From Bacteroidetes bacterium ADurb.Bin302 (GTDB lineage Bacteria > Bacteroidota > Bacteroidia > Bacteroidales > Paludibacteraceae), in the NCBI GenBank assembly GCA_002069025.1, contig MWBK01000089.1, positions 1-22,605 of the forward strand: a stretch of DNA of 22,605 nt. The letters run 5' to 3'. Under the pieces are notes generated by a model that worked only from the letters and a program-made list of their open reading frames with translations, did no database searches and had not been told where the DNA came from. Below, one piece after another: positions 16,899-22,605 of the stretch (within the stretch, counting starts at the first letter, position 1; every line of letters begins with the position of its first letter). Position numbers and translations under genes: made by a program.

Positions 16899-16941
16899 TA
16901 CAAATTGTAAACAAATAATGTGTATTTGCTTACAATTTGTA
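16899..16941. repeat. 19-bp inverted repeat between mutL and gltB
   Basis: Arms 16899-16917 and 16923-16941 pair over 19 positions with a single mismatch (A16911 opposite C16929) around a 5-base ATGTG loop. The arms carry ACAAATTGTAA. It starts 48 bases after the mutL stop and lies about 100 bases upstream of the gltB -7 box. It could be a mutL 3' hairpin, though no U-tract follows on the minus strand, or a binding site for a regulator of gltB. The rest of 16719-16988 is AT-rich and holds no gene. Confidence 0.7.
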
Positions 16942-16988
16942 TATTGATATGAAAATAAACCAGCTAGATTGTAATATTTTATATTACT

Positions 16989-18830
16989 TTATTGTAGATG
17001 CTTATTGATTTCCTGCTCAGTCAATACATATGAAATACGTTTTCCATCAGGAGTATAGACTTGGTCTGAGCATTGTTTTAAAGAATTCATAATATATGAT
17101 GCATCTTCTGTAGAAATAGTATTTCCCTTTCTTGTTGATATGTGTTTTGCCATATCTAATGCAATAGTTTTATGTAAATCTTCAGCCAAGGCGTTTGGGC
17201 TTTCGTTAGCTGCTGTTATTGTATCGTGTATTAATTGAATTGGATTGCAATCTTCCATTTGAGAAGGAACACCGATTATCTGGTATGCGTTTTTCCCAAA
17301 GTCTTCAATTATAAATCCTATAGAGCATAAGTCTTCACGTATTTCAGAAAACATACTATTTTCTATCGTTGACAACTCTAAAATTTCAGGGAATAATAAT
17401 TTCTGTGATGCGCTATGATTTTTAGTCATAGCACTAACAAAATTTTCGTATAAAATACGTATATGCGCACGTTGATGATTGGTAATCTTTATTCCATTAA
17501 CATCTGATTGAATTAAATATTTACCAAACAATTGAAAACCTGAAAACTTAGTATTTGCGTTTTCTTTGTAATCAAGACTATATTGCCTATCATCATCATC
17601 GCTTGTTTCTATTTTAGTTTCAATCTTGTGGTCAAGATGGTTAATTTCATACAATTTGTCCCAACTATCAATATTTTTTTTTGAAGAGTACGAACTTTCG
17701 CTATTTGTATTTGCAAAAGGATTATATTGTGGGTTGTATGATATTTTTGGAGGAGCAACATGTTCAATATCTGAATTTAATATTGGTATAGATGGTGCAT
17801 CGTCTTGGTCAAAATTGATAGATGGAATCACGTTCGCTTTACCAAGGGCTTCTTTAATAACTGCAGTTATGATTGGAAAAATTGATGATTCGTCTTCAAA
17901 TTTGACCTCTGTTTTAGTAGGGTGTATATTAACATCGATTTTTGATGGATCAACATCAAAATAAATAAAATATGATGCTTTCTGGTCGTGGGGTAAGATT
18001 TTTTCGTAAGCAATACTTACAGCCTTATTAAAATAAGGATGTTGTATATACCTGCCATTTACAAAAAAGTACTGATTAGCATTGCGTTTTTGAGAAAATT
18101 CGGGCAATCCGACAAATCCTGATATATTAACTAGCAATGTTTCTACATTTATGCACAACAATTGCTGATTTATCTTTTTTCCGAACAATGATACTATGCG
18201 CTGACGTCTATTCTCTATTGGAAGTTCAAATACAACAACGTCATTATTATATAATTCAAATGCTATATTGGGGTAAACTAATGCTATCTGTTGAAAACAA
18301 TTCAATATATTTCTAAATTCAGTCTCATTAGATTTTAAAAATTTTCTCCTTGCAGGTATATTGAAAAACAAATCGCGTACCATTATGTTGGTACCGAAAG
18401 AGCAATTTACAAATTCTTGTCCATCTATAGCACCTCCTGTAAATAATACGCGGCAACCTAAATCATCTTCTTTACGCCTAGTATCCATTTCAATGTGCGA
18501 AACTGCTGCAATAGAAGATAAAGCCTCTCCTCTAAAACCCATGGTGTGCAAACTAAATAAATCTTCTGCTGTTTGTATCTTCGATGTTGCATGTCTATCA
18601 AATGCAGTTACAGCATCTGTTGGCGACATACCTTTTCCATTATCGATAACCTGTATTAGAGTTCTGCCGGCATCTTTAAGTCTAATAATAATTTTGTCAG
18701 AACCGGCATCAATAGAATTTTCAACTAATTCTTTTACAACAGATGCGGGGCGTTGCACAACTTCTCCGGCGGCAATTTTATTAGCTACACTATCTTGTAG
18801 TACATGAATTATATTATTGCTATCCTGCAT
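16989..18830 (-). CDS. mutL: DNA mismatch repair protein MutL
   Basis: A 613-residue protein that couples mismatch recognition by MutS to strand removal. The N-terminal GHKL ATPase is complete: IAAGEVVQRPASVVKELVEN with the catalytic Glu near 36, DNGKGM at 63-68, RHATSK and GFRGEAL at 98-104. The DNA-binding S5-like domain ends near residue 330 (NIHPTKTEVKF). A low-complexity acidic linker (about 340-425) leads to the C-terminal dimerisation domain. There, where endonuclease-type MutLs have DQHA(X)2E(X)4E, this protein reads NHQRAHIRILYE (451-462), and the C-terminus has no CPHGRP-like motif. It overlaps the upstream small gene by 11 bases (18820-18830), so they are translationally linked. 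Start at ATG 18830. Confidence 0.95.
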   Translation of the reverse strand: MQDSNNIIHVLQDSVANKIAAGEVVQRPASVVKELVENSIDAGSDKIIIRLKDAGRTLIQVIDNGKGMSPTDAVTAFDRHATSKIQTAEDLFSLHTMGFRGEALSSIAAVSHIEMDTRRKEDDLGCRVLFTGGAIDGQEFVNCSFGTNIMVRDLFFNIPARRKFLKSNETEFRNILNCFQQIALVYPNIAFELYNNDVVVFELPIENRRQRIVSLFGKKINQQLLCINVETLLVNISGFVGLPEFSQKRNANQYFFVNGRYIQHPYFNKAVSIAYEKILPHDQKASYFIYFDVDPSKIDVNIHPTKTEVKFEDESSIFPIITAVIKEALGKANVIPSINFDQDDAPSIPILNSDIEHVAPPKISYNPQYNPFANTNSESSYSSKKNIDSWDKLYEINHLDHKIETKIETSDDDDRQYSLDYKENANTKFSGFQLFGKYLIQSDVNGIKITNHQRAHIRILYENFVSAMTKNHSASQKLLFPEILELSTIENSMFSEIREDLCSIGFIIEDFGKNAYQIIGVPSQMEDCNPIQLIHDTITAANESPNALAEDLHKTIALDMAKHISTRKGNTISTEDASYIMNSLKQCSDQVYTPDGKRISYVLTEQEINKHLQ

Positions 18831-19104
18831 AGTGAAAAAACAAATAAATTACAATGACAAATATGCCAAGAATAATACCTAATCGCATTTTTGAGTTTTT
18901 TTCTTGTCTATTTCGGTCAAGGCTATTGAATAAAGCATTATGAATATTATCATAACTATTAGTGTTTTTTTTATTCTCTTCTATACCTAATTCTTTTCTT
19001 ACACGTGCCTCAGATTGAGCAAGTCTGTCCTTATGCTCATCATAATAGCGTGGTTTAATTTTGAATTTCTTAGGTTTACGTTGACTAAAAAAAAGTAGTG
19101 CCAT
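18820..19104 (-). CDS. Small membrane-anchored protein of unknown function upstream of mutL
   Basis: The product has 94 residues starting at ATG 19104. The first 70 residues are hydrophilic and strongly charged (QRKPKKFKIKPRYYDEHKDRL in part, then KELGIEENKKN) and are probably cytoplasmic. One hydrophobic helix at about residues 74-91 (LGIILGIFVIVIYLFF) anchors the C-terminus, so it is tail-anchored with no signal peptide. Its end overlaps the mutL start by 11 bases. Small genes of this kind next to mutL are, as I recall, common in Bacteroidales, but I know of no assigned function, and a role in repair should not be assumed from position alone. Confidence 0.75.
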   Translation of the reverse strand: MALLFFSQRKPKKFKIKPRYYDEHKDRLAQSEARVRKELGIEENKKNTNSYDNIHNALFNSLDRNRQEKNSKMRLGIILGIFVIVIYLFFHYAG

Positions 19105-19125
19105 TTGTATAAATCTTTAATCGTA

Positions 19126-19133
19126 CAAAAATA
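19126..19133 (-). promoter_or_regulatory. Putative -7 box of the small gene-mutL pair
   Basis: Minus strand TATTTTTG fits TAnnTTTG, about 22 bases before the ATG at 19104, a leader length like that of the mlaE-like gene. No good -33 TTG is visible. Confidence 0.45.
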
Positions 19134-19144
19134 AGAATTAATTT

Positions 19145-19170
19145 AAATCAGTATCACTAAAAACTGATTT
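19145..19170 (-). terminator. Possible terminator after exodeoxyribonuclease III
   Basis: AAATCAGT (19145-19152) and ACTGATTT (19163-19170) form an 8-bp stem with a 10-base loop, about 30 bases after the stop of the exonuclease gene. The stem is AT-rich and the following bases are only partly T-rich, so termination may be leaky. Confidence 0.35.
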
Positions 19171-19201
19171 GAAGTTCCGAAATAAATTATCCGGTGAAAG
19201 T

Positions 19202-19966
19202 TTATATTGACAATTCAATAAGAATAGGACAATGGTCTGAGTGCATAGCATCAGATAAAATGCCAACAGTCTTTATTTTGTCGCGAAGCGGTTCTGACAC
19301 CAAATGATAATCGATTCTCCAGCCTGCATTACGTACGCGTGCTCCGGCTCTATAACTCCACCAGCTATATTGCTCAGCTCGTTTGTCTTTCTCTCTAAAA
19401 GAGTCAATCATACCTGTAGCAAGAAAATTAGTAAACCAATCTCTTTCTTCAGGTAAAAATCCGGATACGCCTATTTGTCTTTCAGGATGATTAATATCAA
19501 TAGGAGTGTGAGCTATATTATAATCACCACATATTAATAAATTAGGTCTGCTTTTTCGTAAATTGGTAACAAAGCGTTCAAAATCTGCAAGAAATTCCAT
19601 TTTGAAGTCTTGTCTTATGCCGCCTGTTGTACCTGATGGTACATATACACATATAATAGTAAAATCTCCGAAGTCAGCTCTTAACACGCGTCCCTCACTA
19701 TCGTAACGTTGCATTCCCATACCATATACTACTCTGTCAGGAGTCTGTTTGCAAATAATTCCTACGCCGCTATAGCCTTTCTTTTCTGCCGACATAAAAT
19801 ACCCATGATATCCTATTGATTCAAAAAGATTAACATCAATCTGGTCCGGTTGTGCCTTGCTTTCTTGTATGCATAATACATCTGGGTCTGTTGTTTTAAA
19901 CCAATCAAACAAACCCTTATTTAATGCAGCCCTTATACCATTTACGTTGTATGATAAAATTCTCAT
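19202..19966 (-). CDS. xth: Exodeoxyribonuclease III / AP endonuclease
   Basis: A 254-residue enzyme of the ExoIII family that cuts DNA at abasic sites and removes 3' blocking groups in base excision repair. All active-site positions are present: Asn7 (SYNVNGIRAA), Glu35 (CIQESKAQ), Tyr108 (CVYVPSG), Asp148 and Asn150 (GDYNIAHTPIDI), Asp219 (WRIDYHL), and Asp244-His245 (HSDHCPI). Length is that of bacterial XthA/ExoA. Its ATG overlaps the stop of the ATPase gene by four bases (ATGA), so it is translated with the mlaEF-like transporter though functionally unrelated. No signal peptide is seen, so this is the cytoplasmic repair enzyme and not a secreted nuclease. Confidence 0.95.
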   Translation of the reverse strand: MRILSYNVNGIRAALNKGLFDWFKTTDPDVLCIQESKAQPDQIDVNLFESIGYHGYFMSAEKKGYSGVGIICKQTPDRVVYGMGMQRYDSEGRVLRADFGDFTIICVYVPSGTTGGIRQDFKMEFLADFERFVTNLRKSRPNLLICGDYNIAHTPIDINHPERQIGVSGFLPEERDWFTNFLATGMIDSFREKDKRAEQYSWWSYRAGARVRNAGWRIDYHLVSEPLRDKIKTVGILSDAMHSDHCPILIELSI

Positions 19967-20724
19967 GCCATATTGTGGTATTTCTTTACCTTTTGGAATA
20001 ACGATGAAGCAAAAACCAATGCATTTAAGTCTTCATTATTTGAGTCGAAGATAGTTTCTTTTTGGCCTTCCCATGATTTACGTCCTTCGTGTATAAATAG
20101 AACTTTGTCTCCAATTTCCATAACAGAATTCATATCATGAGTATTAATGATAGTAGTCATATTTGATTCGTACGTAATCTCGCGAATCAATTGATCTATA
20201 GTTTGTGAAGTCTTTGGATCCAATCCTGAGTTTGGTTCATCGCAAAATAAATAAGTTGGTTGTAATACAATAGCTCTTGCAATTGCAGCTCTTTTTTGCA
20301 TACCACCACTAATTTCTGCAGGGTACAATTTTGCAGCGTGGCTTAATCCTACTCTATTTAAGCAAAAATCGACTCTTTCTTTCCATTCACCTTTCGGCTT
20401 GTTAGAAAACATTTCCAATGGGAATCTAACGTTTTCTTCAACAGTCATAGAGTCAAAAAGGGCAGAACCTTGAAATAACATACCAATTTCTTTACGTAAG
20501 TTAGTTACTTCTTTCGAATTCATAGAAGTGAAATTACTATTACCATATAAAATATCACCTTCATCAACCCTATGTATACCAATTATGCTTTTCATTAGCA
20601 CTGTTTTCCCTGAACCACTCTGACCTATTATAAGGTTGGTCTTCCCCGCATCAAAAGTGGCTGATATATCGTGTAAAACTTTTACTCCGTTAAACGATTT
20701 TGAAATGTGCCTAACTTCTATCAT
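19963..20724 (-). CDS. mlaF: ABC transporter ATPase, MlaF type
   Basis: A 253-residue ATPase of the lipid-transporting MCE/Mla class. Walker A is GQSGSGKT at 34-41, the Q loop is LFQG near 84-87, the signature is ISGGMQKR at 138-145, Walker B is YLFCDEP at 158-164 with Glu163, the D loop is SGLDP and the H loop is NTHDMNSV. The signature with Met-Gln-Lys-Arg is characteristic of the MlaF/Ttg2A branch, which drives phospholipid movement between the membranes to keep the outer membrane asymmetric. It overlaps the permease upstream and the exonuclease downstream by four bases each. No MCE (MlaD) gene follows, so that partner must lie elsewhere. The symbol is by family resemblance. Confidence 0.88.
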   Translation of the reverse strand: MIEVRHISKSFNGVKVLHDISATFDAGKTNLIIGQSGSGKTVLMKSIIGIHRVDEGDILYGNSNFTSMNSKEVTNLRKEIGMLFQGSALFDSMTVEENVRFPLEMFSNKPKGEWKERVDFCLNRVGLSHAAKLYPAEISGGMQKRAAIARAIVLQPTYLFCDEPNSGLDPKTSQTIDQLIREITYESNMTTIINTHDMNSVMEIGDKVLFIHEGRKSWEGQKETIFDSNNEDLNALVFASSLFQKVKKYHNMA

Positions 20725-21458
20725 ACAAGTAAAAGATTTGTTAGAATTACATTAAATAGTAAAACTATAATACTGCTATTAACCACGGCATTTGTACTTG
20801 CTTTACCTACTTCAAGAGCTCCTCCATATGCATAATAACCATAGTATGCTGACACTGAAGATATTATGAATGCAAAAAACAGTGATTTTATTACAGAATA
20901 TGTAACGTAGTATGGAATAAATGCATATTGAATTCCCATTACATATTGTGCGGGTGATAATATGCCTGTGTATGCAATAAAATAACCTCCTAATATTCCG
21001 AAGAACATACTGAAAATTACCAATACGGGAATAATAGTAACAAATCCCAATATCTTTGGTAATATCAAATAATTAGGTGCATTAACCCCCATGATTTTAA
21101 GAGCATCAATTTGTTCAGTAATTCTCATTGTACCTATTTCTGATGCAATATTAGATCCTACCTTTCCCGCTAAAATCAAACACAAAATTGTAGATGAAAA
21201 TTCTAGCAATAATGTTTCCCTGGTGGTTAAACCCGTCACATACTTTGGCAGAAGAGGATTCTCTGTGTTTAGCACCATTTGCATGGTTATTGCAGAACCA
21301 ATAAAAATCGAAATAATAATAGTGATGCCAAGTGATTGTAAGCCTTGTTTTTCAACCTCTCGCACATACTGCCTTCCCAACAAAGTCCATCGTTGAGGTC
21401 TTGAAAATACGCCACTCATCAATTGTGCATATCGTCCTACGTGTTCAAATAAATTCAT
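20721..21458 (-). CDS. mlaE: ABC transporter permease, MlaE type
   Basis: A 245-residue inner-membrane permease of the MlaE family with about five or six hydrophobic segments. It has the family's most conserved stretch, LAGKVGSNIASEIGTMRITEQ, followed by IDALKIMGVN; this loop contacts the ATPase. A second conserved part is the mid-protein YVMGIQYAFIPYYV. It pairs with the MlaF-like ATPase, whose start overlaps its stop (ATGA), and together they would form the core of a phospholipid transporter. The start is ATG 21458, with a TATTTTTG box at 21480-21487. The MlaD, MlaB and MlaC partners of the proteobacterial system are not in the window. Confidence 0.88.
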   Translation of the reverse strand: MNLFEHVGRYAQLMSGVFSRPQRWTLLGRQYVREVEKQGLQSLGITIIISIFIGSAITMQMVLNTENPLLPKYVTGLTTRETLLLEFSSTILCLILAGKVGSNIASEIGTMRITEQIDALKIMGVNAPNYLILPKILGFVTIIPVLVIFSMFFGILGGYFIAYTGILSPAQYVMGIQYAFIPYYVTYSVIKSLFFAFIISSVSAYYGYYAYGGALEVGKASTNAVVNSSIIVLLFNVILTNLLLV

Positions 21459-21479
21459 GCTTATTACAAATTAGAACTG

Positions 21480-21487
21480 CAAAAATA
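21480..21487 (-). promoter_or_regulatory. Putative -7 box of the mlaE-mlaF-xth operon
   Basis: Minus strand TATTTTTG fits TAnnTTTG and gives a leader of about 17 bases before ATG 21458. The -33 region has no clear TTG at 19-21 bases. Confidence 0.45.
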
Positions 21488-21547
21488 CGGCTTTTTAGAT
21501 TAATAAATAGCATTATAAGTGTTTTTTAATATAATGTTGTTAATATA

Positions 21548-22605
21548 CTACTTTAATATAGCCTTAACCGATTTAGTAGTGCCATCGTTATAATGTACTA
21601 CCAAAACACAGAATCCGGAATAGGTATATTCAGTATCTTTTTTAATTATTTCAACAAGTTTTCCTGCATTGGAATATATCTCAATATTATTTGCGTCTTT
21701 CCAAATGTTTGGGTTTATACGTCCTTCTAAAACTACGTATAAGTCTTCTGTAGCAGCTTCTTTTGGCGTTTCAACTGTAAATTTTCTTGTGTATGCCTTC
21801 GTGCAAAAATTAATGTTACTTAAGCTAGGAGTTTGACTTCCTACACCAACATCATACCAAGCACTTACGTTATTGAATTGAATATATTGGTAGCCTATTG
21901 GCTTAATCACAGGATCGTTGTAATTCTCAACTGCATTTTCTACAGGAATTGAATAAGGGTAATCAATGGCTACGTAGAAATCATTTTCAACAAAAGTATT
22001 TTCAGGCAAATCAAAAGTATAAAATCCGGGGTATGTGTATGGTAAGCTGTCAGATTGATAAATAATTTCTTCAGCAGATAATACCCCAATCACTATTTTC
22101 ATATTCGGGTTAGGAATGTAGAATCCCACAGAATTTAATATTTGTTTTTCGGGTGCTTCGAATCTGGTAATTGTAGATACTGTTTTGTACGCATAAGTAT
22201 ATTTGCTTATCATACCTGTTTTGTCATAGCCATAAACTGTATCTATAGCCGATTTTTCAACACGTTTTTCAAAAGCAAAGCATTCTGATATAATGTTAAC
22301 ATCATCATAAGATACATAAAAATATCCTTCGTCGTAACTATTGGTTCCGTAGGTGTTTTTGACTATAAATTTTCGCTCGGTATCATCCCAACCTACTATG
22401 CTTATTCCATGGTTAGGTTTTTCTGTTCCTGTGTAGCAGTACGAATAATCATCGCCATTGTAATATGGATTGGCAAAATATATTGCTGCAGTAACAGAAC
22501 CATGATCATAAATGGCTTGTTTAATTGCTATGGTATCGTTTTTTGGTAAAATTATTGCACCCAAAACATATGCAGGATAATCATCTACTGAATGAGCAGG
22601 GCATT
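21548..22605 (-). CDS. Secreted C1-family (papain-like) cysteine peptidase with lectin-like domain and probable T9SS sorting signal, N-terminal part missing
   Basis: The frame is open to the right edge, so the N-terminal half, with the signal peptide and catalytic Cys, lies outside. From the edge it reads CPAHSVDDYPAYVLGAI, then the rest of a papain-like fold. The catalytic His is in NHGISIVGWDD (codon 22409-22411) and the catalytic Asn in IVKNTYG (22355-22357), followed by EGYFYVSYDD. After it comes a beta-rich segment (YGYDKTGMISKY ... FCTKAYTRKF) resembling the lectin-like domain found behind bacterial C1 peptidases. The last 75 residues end IEIYSNAGKLVEI, then SGFCVLVVHYNDGT and KSVKAILK, like a type A T9SS C-terminal sorting domain. 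It is therefore probably exported to the cell surface or medium. The TTG at 22564 is not its start. Confidence 0.82.
   Translation of the reverse strand, partial: CPAHSVDDYPAYVLGAIILPKNDTIAIKQAIYDHGSVTAAIYFANPYYNGDDYSYCYTGTEKPNHGISIVGWDDTERKFIVKNTYGTNSYDEGYFYVSYDDVNIISECFAFEKRVEKSAIDTVYGYDKTGMISKYTYAYKTVSTITRFEAPEKQILNSVGFYIPNPNMKIVIGVLSAEEIIYQSDSLPYTYPGFYTFDLPENTFVENDFYVAIDYPYSIPVENAVENYNDPVIKPIGYQYIQFNNVSAWYDVGVGSQTPSLSNINFCTKAYTRKFTVETPKEAATEDLYVVLEGRINPNIWKDANNIEIYSNAGKLVEIIKKDTEYTYSGFCVLVVHYNDGTTKSVKAILK

Overview
The window looks like chromosomal DNA of a low-GC member of the Bacteroidota, most likely Bacteroidales. Four things point there: upstream regions carry the TAnnTTTG (-7) promoter box, in the best cases with TTG/TTTG 19-20 bases upstream; the promoters lack Shine-Dalgarno-rich leaders; FeoA and FeoB are fused; and the protein at the right edge ends in what looks like a type IX secretion (T9SS) sorting domain. 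Every protein gene I can support lies on the minus strand. One probable non-coding RNA lies on the plus strand. I see no insertion sequence, prophage, CRISPR array, tRNA or rRNA.

Layout from left to right (minus-strand transcription runs from high to low coordinates). 1-1700: 5' part of pnp (PNPase), cut by the edge before the KH domain. 1880-2088: a plus-strand RNA gene with its own promoter, a 12-bp stem joining its two ends, and a U-tract; a strong hairpin at 2134-2163 separates it from the converging Feo operon. 2168-5859: a ferrous-iron operon, read as OprB-type porin, FeoA-FeoB fusion, then a 58-residue FeoB-associated Cys-rich membrane protein. 5990-6925: a regulator that fuses a complete RIC/YtfE-type diiron hemerythrin-like protein to a LuxR-type HTH. 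7105-8876: a small secreted protein and an outer-membrane barrel protein, both of unknown function. 8884-9028: two copies of a 66-bp palindromic repeat. 9049-16718: nitrogen-assimilation operon gltB-gltD-asnB. 16989-19104: mutL with a small membrane protein upstream. 19202-21458: overlapping mlaE-like permease, mlaF-like ATPase and exodeoxyribonuclease III. 21548-22605: C-terminal part of a secreted papain-family peptidase.

The most interesting part is 2.1-7.0 kb. The RIC-LuxR regulator sits directly upstream of the porin-feoAB operon. The same dyad, TAAAATCCC-N8-GGGAT on the minus strand, occurs once at the regulator's own promoter (abutting its -33 element) and once upstream of the porin promoter. 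This suggests an autoregulated circuit controlling outer- and inner-membrane steps of Fe(II) entry, sensing iron, O2 or NO through a diiron centre. The fusion, gene order and dyads are visible in the sequence; the regulatory link and the signal are inference.
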